The notes beneath the pieces were generated by a model that did not search any database, was not told the DNA's origin, and saw nothing but the letters and a program-made list of their open reading frames with translations. A stretch of 64,000 bases of DNA from UBA6398 sp963644855 (GTDB lineage Bacteria > Bacteroidota > Bacteroidia > Bacteroidales > Bacteroidaceae): the NCBI GenBank assembly GCA_963644855.1, contig CAVIQL010000010.1, positions 15,890 through 79,889 on the forward strand, given 5' to 3'. Positions 17,026-25,315 of the stretch are shown here, one piece after another (within the stretch, counting starts at the first letter, position 1; each line of letters starts with the position of its first letter). Both the position numbers and the translations under genes were made by a program.

Positions 17026-17793
17026 ATGAAACGTCTGATTCTTTTCCTATCTATAATATTCTTTTGCGCAGATGCAATTTCTGCGCAAAAGAAAGATTGT
17101 ACTCAAAATACGTGTAAAAACAGGGCCGACAGTTTGACCGAATCTTACTATCCCGGCATATATAATCTGAGTCCAAATAGTTTGCCTATCGTTCCCAAAA
17201 ACACCGGAGACTTTTACCGCTCAAAACTCGGGGTTATTAACTCGCCTTACGACACTATAAGATGCATCACAACGGTTGGTTATGGCACCCAAAAGGACCA
17301 CCATGGAAATTGGGTGGTTGTAGACCTCTTTATAAAAGATTTCACGTATCCCCAAACCAATGAAGTGAGTGTAACCAAGAAGTTCAAACGGCTTAAAAAA
17401 CATATGAAATTCAAGGTGAAGGCGTATTTGCGTTTTTGCCCGCCCGACTATGAAAAAGAAGAAATGAAATGTGTAACGGCACACATTTATTATAGTCCTA
17501 TGTTTCGACACCAAACGTACGTGTGGTATGATGTAAAGCCTGTGAAGTTCAGCAAAAAAGCGAAATACGGACCTTTTACGAAAGAAGACTTTGAAAAGGA
17601 ACGTATTAAGAGCATGAAAGAACAAAAGGAATTCAAAGAATATTTTGCTCGACTAAACGAAAAGGCGAGAAAAAGGAATCGGAAAATGACTTGGTATGAC
17701 AAGATGAAAGACAAACAAAACGAGCGTAAATGGCTTGAAAGTAGAGGAGTAAAAGATTTGCCCAAACAAGGCAGACATTTTGTTTCGGAATAA
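17026..17793 (+). CDS. Secreted basic protein of unknown function
   Basis: A 255-residue protein with a signal peptide (MKRLILFLSIIFFCADAISA). The mature N terminus has two close cysteines (DCTQNTC). The middle contains beta-rich text (CITTVGYGTQKDHHGNWVVVDLFIK) and two further Cys (FCPPD, MKCVT). The last 90 residues are highly charged and probably helical or coiled (EDFEKERIKSMKEQKEFKEY). I recognise no family. The start is set by the signal peptide and by 13-nt spacing from the leader-type peptide gene, with which it seems to form an operon closed by the terminator at 17802. A role tied to the peptide (immunity, maturation or joint secretion) is possible but rests on position only. Confidence 0.75.
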   Translation: MKRLILFLSIIFFCADAISAQKKDCTQNTCKNRADSLTESYYPGIYNLSPNSLPIVPKNTGDFYRSKLGVINSPYDTIRCITTVGYGTQKDHHGNWVVVDLFIKDFTYPQTNEVSVTKKFKRLKKHMKFKVKAYLRFCPPDYEKEEMKCVTAHIYYSPMFRHQTYVWYDVKPVKFSKKAKYGPFTKEDFEKERIKSMKEQKEFKEYFARLNEKARKRNRKMTWYDKMKDKQNERKWLESRGVKDLPKQGRHFVSE

Positions 17794-17801
17794 ATCATTT
17801 G

Positions 17802-17840
17802 GGCTGCCAAAGAATTTACTTTCCTTTGGCAGCCTTTTTT
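17802..17840 (+). terminator. Intrinsic terminator of the leader-peptide operon
   Basis: GGCTGCCAAAG (17802-17812) pairs with CTTTGGCAGCC (17824-17834) and is followed by TTTTTT. Confidence 0.9.
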
Positions 17841-17900
17841 ATTGACTAAATCAAGCCCCAAAACGAGAGTTCGCAAAACGCAACAAGCCCGCTGCACAAC

Positions 17901-18001
17901 AATGCGGCATATCGTAAAAACGATAACCGATATTTTTTAAATAATGTCGGATATTTTTTAAACAATGTCTGACATTGTTTTTAACACTTTGCCTTGGAAT
18001 T
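17901..18001. repeat. Intergenic palindromic repeat, copy 5
   Basis: GCGGCATATCGTAAAAACGA opens the block. Three 21-bp units follow (CCGATATTTTTTAAATAATG, CGGATATTTTTTAAACAATG, CTGACATTG), with a short GCCTTGGAAT remnant of the second hairpin at the end. It lies between a terminator and the dgt promoter. Confidence 0.85.
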
Positions 18002-18057
18002 TTCTCCATATTAGGGGTGTTTTTGTCTAACGCCTTATCTTTTCGGTCAAATTTGCG

Positions 18058-18065
18058 TAACTTTG
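18058..18065 (+). promoter_or_regulatory. -7 promoter element for dgt
   Basis: TAACTTTG, predicted start about 25 nt before the ATG at 18096. Confidence 0.55.
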
Positions 18066-18095
18066 TGTTGTATAAGGCAAAACATCAGTTGAAGC

Positions 18096-19457
18096 ATGGG
18101 AAAAATGAATTGGAAACAGCTCACGACAAACAAACGCTATGGTTTGGAGGAACGCTATAACGCAGTAAAAGAAGACCGCACTCAGTTTCAGCGCGATTTC
18201 GACCGTTTGATTTTCTCCGCTCCTTTTCGTCGTATGCAAAACAAAACGCAGGTTTTCCCGCTTCCAGGCAGCGTGTTTGTTCACAACCGTCTAACCCACA
18301 GCCTTGAAGTATCGAGCGTGGGACGTTCTTTGGGATTGGATTGCGGACACGAACTATTAAAACGCCATGAAGGTCTCGACTCTGATTTTGCAACCTCGGT
18401 AGGCGCAATAGTTTCGGCTTCGTGTCTCGCACACGACATGGGCAATCCTCCTTTTGGGCATGCTGGTGAACGGGCAATAGCAAGTTTTTTCTCTGAGAGC
18501 AAAGGTCGTATGATGCGCGACTATAAAGACCCCGTTTCGGGTGAGACTTTAAGCGACGCACAATGGAACGACATAACACACTTCGACGGCAACGCAAATG
18601 CTTTCCGCATTCTCACCCACCAATTCAACGGGCGCCGACGCGGAGGCTTCGTGATGACTTACCCGACGCTTGCATCAATCGTGAAATACCCATTCTCATC
18701 GTCGCTTGCCACAAAACAAAAATTTGGTTTCTTCGAAGCAGAACGCGAAGCTTTCGTGAAAATTGCCGAAGAATTAGGACTCATTTGTTTTGAAAACCAC
18801 GATGGAATGGTGAGATACTCACGCCACCCGTTGGCTTACCTTGTAGAAGCAGCCGATGACATTTGTTATGAAATCATGGACATAGAAGATGCCTACAAGC
18901 TGCGCATATTGACATTCGAAGAAACGCGCGATTTGTTGCTGGGATACTATGACGACGATATGCGAAAGCACATCATGAAAGCCTATCCCGATGTTACAGA
19001 CGAAAACGAAGAAATTGTTTACTACCGTTCAAGGGCAATAAACTTTCTGGAACATGAGTGTGTGAACGTTTTCCTGGAAAACGAAGATGCTATACTATCC
19101 GGCACTTTCCAAGGCAGTCTTGTAGACAATTTCGCGCCCCACACCGCGCAAGCCTACCGCCATAGTTCTGAAGTGGCAGTAAACAAAATATATCGCAGCC
19201 GAGATGTGCTCGATATCGAACTTGCCGGATACCATATAATATACACCCTTTTGGAATTGGTATTAAAGGCAACGCTCACCCCCGAAGATACTTACAGCAA
19301 ACTACTGCTAAGCCGCATATCATCGCAGTATCAACTCAAAGCACCAACGCTCTACGAAAGAGTAATGGCAGTAATCGATTTTATCTCGGGCATGACCGAT
19401 GTATTCTCACTCGACATGTATCGCAAAATCAATGGTTCGCAACTGCCCACAGTGTAA
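18096..19457 (+). CDS. dgt: Deoxyguanosinetriphosphate triphosphohydrolase-like protein
   Basis: A 453-residue HD-domain enzyme that hydrolyses dGTP (and often other dNTPs) to the nucleoside and triphosphate. It shows RYGLEERYNAVKEDRTQFQRDFDRLIFS, HNRLTHSLEV with metal ligand His68, and SCLAHDMGNPPFGHAGE with His113-Asp114, the HD pair. Later conserved text includes EAADDICYEIMDIEDAY. Length fits the family. ATG at 18105 is an alternative start, three residues shorter. The uracil-DNA glycosylase gene follows after 23 nt and the DUF3109 gene after that, so nucleotide-pool and DNA hygiene genes may be one transcript. Confidence 0.93.
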   Translation: MGKMNWKQLTTNKRYGLEERYNAVKEDRTQFQRDFDRLIFSAPFRRMQNKTQVFPLPGSVFVHNRLTHSLEVSSVGRSLGLDCGHELLKRHEGLDSDFATSVGAIVSASCLAHDMGNPPFGHAGERAIASFFSESKGRMMRDYKDPVSGETLSDAQWNDITHFDGNANAFRILTHQFNGRRRGGFVMTYPTLASIVKYPFSSSLATKQKFGFFEAEREAFVKIAEELGLICFENHDGMVRYSRHPLAYLVEAADDICYEIMDIEDAYKLRILTFEETRDLLLGYYDDDMRKHIMKAYPDVTDENEEIVYYRSRAINFLEHECVNVFLENEDAILSGTFQGSLVDNFAPHTAQAYRHSSEVAVNKIYRSRDVLDIELAGYHIIYTLLELVLKATLTPEDTYSKLLLSRISSQYQLKAPTLYERVMAVIDFISGMTDVFSLDMYRKINGSQLPTV

Positions 19458-19480
19458 AACCGCATAATCCCATAGCACCC

Positions 19481-20143
19481 ATGAACGTAAACATTGAAGA
19501 AAGTTGGAAAGACGCGCTTTCATCGGAATTTGAGAAGCCATATTTCGCAAACCTTGTGGAATTTGTGCGGCACGAATACACCAACGGCATATGCTATCCG
19601 CCAGGAAATCTTATTTTCAACGCATTCAACTTGTGCCCTTTCAATAACGTTAAAGTTGTAATCATAGGTCAAGACCCCTATCACGAACCCGGACAAGCAC
19701 AAGGTTTGAGCTTTTCGGTTGCAGAAGGAGTAAAATTTCCCCCATCGCTCGAAAACATCTTCAAAGAAGTGCAAGCCGACACAGGAAGTCCAACACCTAC
19801 AAACGGAGACCTCACTCGATGGGTGAAACAAGGAGTGTTGTTGTTAAACGCCACGCTTACGGTAAGAGCACATCAAGCAGGCTCACACCAGAAAAGAGGG
19901 TGGGAAGAATTTACCGATGCAGCAATCAAAGCACTCGCCACTCAGCGCAGCGGAATTGTATACTTGCTTTGGGGAGCATACGCACAAAGGAAAGGCGCGC
20001 TCATTGATCGCACAAAAAATCTCGTATTGCAATCGGCGCACCCCTCACCTCTCTCAGCCTATCGCGGTTTCTTTGGAAACCATCACTTTTCTCTCGCGAA
20101 CGACTACCTCGTAGCGCAAGGCAAAACACCGATTAAATGGTAA
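19481..20143 (+). CDS. ung: Uracil-DNA glycosylase, family 1
   Basis: A 220-residue enzyme that removes uracil from DNA. The water-activating loop is VIIGQDPYHEPGQAQGLSFS with Asp65. The Leu/His DNA-intercalation motif is HPSPLSAYRGFFG with His187. LLLNATLTVRAHQAGSH is the conserved middle strand. All catalytic motifs are intact and length is typical. It starts 23 nt after dgt, consistent with co-transcription. Confidence 0.97.
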   Translation: MNVNIEESWKDALSSEFEKPYFANLVEFVRHEYTNGICYPPGNLIFNAFNLCPFNNVKVVIIGQDPYHEPGQAQGLSFSVAEGVKFPPSLENIFKEVQADTGSPTPTNGDLTRWVKQGVLLLNATLTVRAHQAGSHQKRGWEEFTDAAIKALATQRSGIVYLLWGAYAQRKGALIDRTKNLVLQSAHPSPLSAYRGFFGNHHFSLANDYLVAQGKTPIKW

Positions 20144-20186
20144 AATTTCAAGTCAAAAGACAATGAACAGGCACAACTTTTCCACA

Positions 20187-20780
20187 ATGATAGAGATAGG
20201 AAACACAATAGTTTCTTCGGAATGTATCACAGAGTATTTCTGCTGCGATTTAAGCGTATGTCATGGAGAATGTTGCATAGAAGGTGATGCCGGAGCGCCT
20301 GTAACGCCCGATGAAATCAGAGAAATTGAAAACGCTCTGCCTTTTGTTACAGACAAACTCAGTCATGCTGCGCAAAATCTCATACGTAAACAAGGCGTTT
20401 CGTATAAAGACCGCGACGGAGACCTCGTTACAAGCATAATTAAAGGCAAGAATTGCGTTTTTACCTTCATGGGAGCCGAAAATTGTTGCCTCTGCGCTTT
20501 GGAACAAGCGCATGCCGAAGGGAAAATAAAGTTCATCAAACCAATATCGTGCGCACTTTATCCCATTAGAGTGGCAAAACTCAGCAACGAAACGCTTGCT
20601 CTAAATTACAATCGTTGGGATATTTGTGCTTGCGCCCGCAAACTCGGGAAAAAACAAGGCTTGCGTGTTTACGAATTCCTGAAAGAGCCATTAATCCGTG
20701 CCTTCGGAGAAGAATGGTATGCGGAACTCGACACAACAGCAAAGGAATTGATACGACAGAAAATCCTCGATGAAAACTGA
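20187..20780 (+). CDS. DUF3109 family cysteine-cluster protein
   Basis: A 197-residue cytosolic protein starting MIEIGNTIVSSECITEYFCC. Clustered cysteines occur in three groups: FCCDLSVCHGECCIEGDAGA near 17-35, ENCCLCALE near 103-110 and WDICACARK near 151-158, as in DUF3109 proteins of Bacteroidota, which probably bind a metal or iron-sulfur cluster. Function is unknown. The start at 20187 is preferred to an in-frame ATG at 20163 because family members begin at the MIEIG motif. It follows ung closely. Confidence 0.85.
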   Translation: MIEIGNTIVSSECITEYFCCDLSVCHGECCIEGDAGAPVTPDEIREIENALPFVTDKLSHAAQNLIRKQGVSYKDRDGDLVTSIIKGKNCVFTFMGAENCCLCALEQAHAEGKIKFIKPISCALYPIRVAKLSNETLALNYNRWDICACARKLGKKQGLRVYEFLKEPLIRAFGEEWYAELDTTAKELIRQKILDEN

Positions 20781-20833
20781 AAATTTGATAGAAATATTTA
20801 GTACAACAATATAGAACAAAAACAATGCGAACT

Positions 20834-23371
20834 ATGGAAAAGAAAAAACTATTAATCGTATTGGCAATGCTTTTTGGCAGCATTGTCAACGCACAAAACA
20901 CGAATGAAGTCGGAAATATCCTGGAATATTTCAAAAATGTTGCGCAATATGACAGTCGATGTACGCAGGAGAAGGTATATCTTCACCTCGACAATAATGC
21001 TTATTTCATCGATGAAACCTTGTATTTTAAAGCATATATAGTTAGGGCTTCATCAATGAAGTACACCGACATGAGCAAAGTGCTCTACGTTGAACTTTTA
21101 GACGACCATGGCAACACGATAGAGCGTAAAAACTATGAAATAATCGACGGTCAGGCTTCGGGAAGCATTTCTCTCAACAATCTTATTCATGGCGGATACT
21201 ATGAAATCCGCGCTTTTACGCGGGCAATGCTTAACTGGGACGGAGAATACTGTTTTTCCCGAGTGATACCCGTTTACCAAACAAAAGATACCTCCGGAGA
21301 TTATTTCAACGGCTATATCTACACTAAAGAAAGCGAAGATTTCATTCCGATGAAGCGCGAAGAGCCAAACACGTTGCGCTATAATTCTGCAATAAAAGAT
21401 GGCGTTTTCGTAGAAATGTATCCAGAAGGCGGAGCACTTCTTGAAAAAGATTGCCAACAAAAGATTGCGTACAGAATAACCGACAAAAATGGTAATCCTG
21501 TGAACTTTGCCGAATGCAAGATACTCAACGGCACAACGGAAATAGGAACTACAAAAACACAGCACGAAGGTATGGGAGAATTTCTTATTCCTTCGTGGAG
21601 CAACTCCATTAAAATGACGGTGGATATCGATGGGAAAAGCCGGGAATTCAGTTTGCCAACACCAAGAAAGTCGGGAATTTCTGCAACATTGCAACGCGAC
21701 GGGAACATTTGGGGTTTTGATATAAACTATACGCCCGATCTCAATGGCAAATACCTTGGTGTGAGTGTAACATGCCGTGGAGCTGCTTGCGTATTTGACA
21801 CCATACGTTTAAGTGGCACTCCACATTGGAGCGTAGCGGAAAACAAACTGCACTATGGTATAAACCAAATTACACTTATCAATTCTAATGGTGATGTGCT
21901 TTGGGAACGTTTGGTTTGGCGCAAACCTGATTACCCTGTAAGCCTTGATATTAAGCAAAACGAGGATATCTTTCAACCGTTCGCGCCTATTGTTCTCGAC
22001 ATGACGCTTGCAGACAAAAAGGGCAACCCGTGTAATGCATATTTCTCGCTGGCGGTGCGCGACCAAACCACAGAAGTAAAAGGAAACGATTGCGGAATTG
22101 CGCAAGATTTGCTGCTTTCATCGGACATTCGCGGTTATATTGCCCACCCAGAGTATTATTTTGAGAGCGATGACGAGACTCATGCAAAAAACCTTGATCT
22201 TCTTTTGCTCGTGCAAGGCTGGCGTCGCTACGACTTCAACGAAATGACGGGAAAAAAGCCGTTCAAACTTGTGCAACCTGTAGAAACGGGACAATTGCTA
22301 ACGGGGCATTTACTCGAAAACAAGGGTAAACGATTACCTATAGCCGGTGCTGATTTAAAGGTAGACATTTTTCTTCCGGGACTTCGCGCCCAAGGAGAAT
22401 GCAAAACCGACACTAACGGAAGCTTCGCCCTTATGCCGCCAAAATACTATAGCGAAGGCGTAGGAAGGTTTTATACTTACGAAAACGGCAAGCCCAAAAC
22501 CATGCGAATATACTTGGAGCGCGATTTTGCACCCACTCCCCGCATGTTGGATGTGCAGGAATTTAATTTGAGTCCGTTTGTCCACAAACCAACGATGAAA
22601 TCTGAAGAAATCTTTGCTTGGCAGGATACTATAAAGAAGAGCGATATTATTTTGAACGAGGCTATAGTGAAAGGTAAACGCAGTGATATTCGCGACGGAC
22701 AAGACAAATGGAACGGCGGTGAGGGTTTTGCGCAGCGCAACGCCGACATCTTTTACAACATAGACTACGAAGCGATGAAATATTGCGACAAGGGCGAAGA
22801 CGACCCGCTTGTTTGGGATTTGTTGAAGTCGATAAACAAAAACTTCGACTATACCACAGGGGACGCGAGCATTGCCGGAACAAACTACAAGTTTACTTAT
22901 CGCAATCGGCCGGCAGTGGTTATCCGCAGAAACACCGAACAAGATAACCAGAAGCACATGGACAACCTTACAATTTATGCAAGCGAAGTGAGTCGCATTT
23001 ATATTGTAACCGACCAGGAAAAGATGCGCCATGTGCTTCCTAATTTCGGAAGCGACAACGATCGCACGATAGCCATTATGCTTTATGGAAACGGCGAGAA
23101 ACCTATGCTTAAAGACAAGAGCAAGACAAAAGTCGTAAGATTCTTTGGTTATAGCGAGGATCCGGGATTTCCGTTGCCCGACTACCGCAAACGCGACCTT
23201 CCAAACAAGAGAGATTTCCGCCGCACTCTTTATTGGAACCCCGATGTGCTTACCGATGAAAACGGAAAAGCTACCGTAACGTTCTATTCCAATTCGCGTC
23301 AAGGCGTAAAGCTTGGTATTACGGCGCGGGCAGTTCTTCCCGATGGCGAGATTATAGATTTTGAACGCTAA
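20834..23371 (+). CDS. Large secreted protein with macroglobulin-like and TonB plug-like regions
   Basis: An 845-residue protein with a signal peptide (KKKLLIVLAMLFGSIVNAQ). Residues about 40-160 resemble an MG2-type macroglobulin domain (EKVYLHLDNNAYFIDETLYFKAYIV, YVELLDDHGNTI, LNNLIHGGYYEIRAFT). A carboxypeptidase-regulatory-like segment follows (GADLKVDIFLPG, TDTNGSFALMPPK), then a plug-like stretch near 700-765 (NRPAVVIRR, SEVSRIYIVTD, DRTIAIMLYG). The end has another macroglobulin-like strand pair (NPDVLTDENGKATVTFYS). Proteins of this architecture are common and poorly characterised in Bacteroidota; a surface or periplasmic binding role is inferred. There is no C-terminal barrel, so it is not a receptor itself. 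The start at 20834 gives the best signal peptide; ATG at 20825 is three residues longer. Confidence 0.75.
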   Translation: MEKKKLLIVLAMLFGSIVNAQNTNEVGNILEYFKNVAQYDSRCTQEKVYLHLDNNAYFIDETLYFKAYIVRASSMKYTDMSKVLYVELLDDHGNTIERKNYEIIDGQASGSISLNNLIHGGYYEIRAFTRAMLNWDGEYCFSRVIPVYQTKDTSGDYFNGYIYTKESEDFIPMKREEPNTLRYNSAIKDGVFVEMYPEGGALLEKDCQQKIAYRITDKNGNPVNFAECKILNGTTEIGTTKTQHEGMGEFLIPSWSNSIKMTVDIDGKSREFSLPTPRKSGISATLQRDGNIWGFDINYTPDLNGKYLGVSVTCRGAACVFDTIRLSGTPHWSVAENKLHYGINQITLINSNGDVLWERLVWRKPDYPVSLDIKQNEDIFQPFAPIVLDMTLADKKGNPCNAYFSLAVRDQTTEVKGNDCGIAQDLLLSSDIRGYIAHPEYYFESDDETHAKNLDLLLLVQGWRRYDFNEMTGKKPFKLVQPVETGQLLTGHLLENKGKRLPIAGADLKVDIFLPGLRAQGECKTDTNGSFALMPPKYYSEGVGRFYTYENGKPKTMRIYLERDFAPTPRMLDVQEFNLSPFVHKPTMKSEEIFAWQDTIKKSDIILNEAIVKGKRSDIRDGQDKWNGGEGFAQRNADIFYNIDYEAMKYCDKGEDDPLVWDLLKSINKNFDYTTGDASIAGTNYKFTYRNRPAVVIRRNTEQDNQKHMDNLTIYASEVSRIYIVTDQEKMRHVLPNFGSDNDRTIAIMLYGNGEKPMLKDKSKTKVVRFFGYSEDPGFPLPDYRKRDLPNKRDFRRTLYWNPDVLTDENGKATVTFYSNSRQGVKLGITARAVLPDGEIIDFER

Positions 23372-23408
23372 TTTCCACAAAAATTCCAGATTTCACCGAT
23401 TGTTTTAT

Positions 23409-24113
23409 ATGAAAACAAGCAAAATTTCAGCAATTGCGCTCGGGATATTTTTCTGTGTGTTCATCGGTGGTTTGCAATGCGCCAAAGCGCAAGGCAAAAC
23501 GGGCAAAAGCAGTACGGAATTGTCGATGGAACGGCAGGGAATGGTAAGAATTTGCGACACAGACTCTACTATTCTCACAAGTTTGATGTATGCACGTTCC
23601 GACAACTTTACCGGCAAAACGCTCTATACCGATCTTCACACGGCATACCTCCACCCCAAGGCCGCAGCAGCTTTGAAACGGGCGCAGCAGATTTTGCGCA
23701 AAACCCACCCCAACCTCACATTGAAAGTTTATGATGCCGCACGCCCCATGTCGGTACAACAAAAAATGTGGAACGTTGTTGCAGGCACGAGTAAGGATAT
23801 ATACGTGAGCAATCCCGCCCATGGCGGCGGACTGCACAACTATGGTTTGGCGGTAGACATTACTATTGCCAACGACAAAGGCGACAGTATAACCATGGGC
23901 ACGCGTATCGACAACATGACACCGCTTGCACACATCGACAAAGAGAATCTTTTGGTGAAATCCAAACAACTCACGCGCGAGGCGGTGAACAACCGCCGCC
24001 TTTTGCGCCGAGTGATGACCGAGGCGGGATTTCATTCGCTACGTTCAGAATGGTGGCATTTCAATTACACTTCGCGCGCAAACGCCCGCAAATATTATAA
24101 GGTAATAAAGTAG
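23409..24113 (+). CDS. M15 family D-Ala-D-Ala dipeptidase-like peptidase (VanX type)
   Basis: A 234-residue secreted protein with a signal peptide (ISAIALGIFFCVFIG). Zinc-site motifs of the M15D family are visible: GGGLHNYGLAVDIT (His and Asp ligands) and EWWHFNY (third His, preceded by the catalytic Glu). VYDAARPMSVQQKMW carries the conserved Arg. It would cleave D-alanyl-D-alanine dipeptides in the periplasm, more likely for wall recycling than for resistance, since no vanA/H partners are near. The start at 23409 lies after the stop of the upstream gene; an in-frame ATG at 23361 overlaps that gene by 11 nt and is less likely. Confidence 0.88.
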   Translation: MKTSKISAIALGIFFCVFIGGLQCAKAQGKTGKSSTELSMERQGMVRICDTDSTILTSLMYARSDNFTGKTLYTDLHTAYLHPKAAAALKRAQQILRKTHPNLTLKVYDAARPMSVQQKMWNVVAGTSKDIYVSNPAHGGGLHNYGLAVDITIANDKGDSITMGTRIDNMTPLAHIDKENLLVKSKQLTREAVNNRRLLRRVMTEAGFHSLRSEWWHFNYTSRANARKYYKVIK

Positions 24114-24165
24114 GTATTGCCCTACATAAACGCTCTTCAAAATTCCGCAATAAAAGCCACATTTC

Positions 24166-24255
24166 ACGATATGGGATATTGCAAAAACAATGTCAGACAT
24201 TTTTTAAATAATGTCGGATATTTTTTAAACAATATGGCTTATTATTTTTAAGGCA
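24166..24255. repeat. Intergenic palindromic repeat, copy 6
   Basis: CACGATATGGGATATTGCAA opens it, then AATGTCAGACATTTTTTAAA and AATGTCGGATATTTTTTAAA, two clean 21-bp units, and a degenerate third ending in TTATTTTTAAGGC. The rest of the gap up to 24430 shows no gene. Confidence 0.88.
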
Positions 24256-24435
24256 TGTAACATGCGGAAAACACGGAGTTTTCACGATGGTCTGTAAACG
24301 CTCTTGGGGAGGTTTTTGCGCATTCCAAATTACGGAATTACAACAAACCATATTCCTGCACGATTTATTCCACTTTTTTTTAGCCTTACACACTATTTTT
24401 TCAGGCTTTATCCAAAGAACTATAAATAAAATCAT

Positions 24436-24443
24436 TACCTTTG
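24436..24443 (+). promoter_or_regulatory. -7 promoter element for the polysaccharide export pair
   Basis: TACCTTTG, predicted start near 24449, leaving a leader of about 60 nt before the ATG at 24509. Confidence 0.5.
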
Positions 24444-24508
24444 TTCGTTAATTTACCAAAACTACAAGAATAGACATTGATATTCCGGGAGTAATAAATA
24501 CAAACAAA

Positions 24509-25312
24509 ATGCAGAAATTCACATTATTAGCCTCGATGCTATTGATAATGGTGTTGGGCACATCATGCGGTTCAAACAAGTCGATGACTTATCTTCAAGG
24601 AGCAGAAAGCCTTTATAGAAATGGTGCAAACTTGGACAACAACTACACACTTAACATTCAGCCCGACGACCAACTGGCTATCTATGTAAGTTCACAAGAA
24701 GAAGAGTTGATAAAACCATTCACAAACCTCATGCTCATAGGTCAAACCGCCGGCATGAACAATAACCAAGGTAGCGGAAGTTCATCGTATTTCGTAGTAA
24801 ACAAAGACGGCTACATTGATTTCCCAATATTCGGGAAAATAAAAGCCGCCGGACTTACGGTAAACAAATTATCGGAATCGATTCAAAACAGAATGATAAG
24901 CGAGGGACTCATTAAAGACGCCAAAGTAACAACAAAGATTATGAGTTTCAAGGTAACTGTGCTCGGCGATGTAAAAAGCCCCGGAACCCAAAGCTACACG
25001 GGCGAAAGACTCACACTGCTTGAAGCCATCGGACGCTCGGGCGACCTCAATAGTTCTGCCATACGTAAGAAAGTACTCGTGATACGTGAAGAAAACGGGC
25101 AACGACAAACTTTCCAGGTAGATTTAACCGATCCCGAAAGCGTATTCAACTCTCCCGCGTATTACATGCACCAAAACGACATCGTTTATGTGGAGTCAAA
25201 CAAATCTGTAAAGATCAAAGGAAGTTCAGGATACCTCTACCTAAGTCTCACAGGCACACTCCTCGGACTCGGAACCTCGATTGCTTCGCTCATTATAGCA
25301 TTAACAAAGTAA
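24509..25312 (+). CDS. Polysaccharide export lipoprotein (Wza-like)
   Basis: A 267-residue lipoprotein with lipobox LGTSC (Cys20). Residues about 45-140 form the polysaccharide-export domain (YTLNIQPDDQLAIYVSSQEEELIKPF, GYIDFPIFGKIKAAGLTVNKL). An SLBB-like segment follows (VTVLGDVKSPGTQSYTGERLTLLEAIGRSGDL). A C-terminal hydrophobic helix (LYLSLTGTLLGLGTSIASLI) would span the outer membrane. It would form the outer-membrane exit for capsule or exopolysaccharide. The autokinase gene starts 3 nt after its stop. This two-gene pair is normal, but no glycosyltransferase or polymerase genes follow. Confidence 0.92.
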   Translation: MQKFTLLASMLLIMVLGTSCGSNKSMTYLQGAESLYRNGANLDNNYTLNIQPDDQLAIYVSSQEEELIKPFTNLMLIGQTAGMNNNQGSGSSSYFVVNKDGYIDFPIFGKIKAAGLTVNKLSESIQNRMISEGLIKDAKVTTKIMSFKVTVLGDVKSPGTQSYTGERLTLLEAIGRSGDLNSSAIRKKVLVIREENGQRQTFQVDLTDPESVFNSPAYYMHQNDIVYVESNKSVKIKGSSGYLYLSLTGTLLGLGTSIASLIIALTK

Positions 25313-25315
25313 ACA

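Noticed and set aside
22355..23380. A 341-codon frame opposite the macroglobulin-like gene
   Set aside because: Composition is random and the plus strand has a coherent secreted protein.
23427..24035. A 202-codon minus-strand frame across the VanX-like gene
   Set aside because: The plus strand has a signal peptide and all zinc motifs; the minus frame has none.
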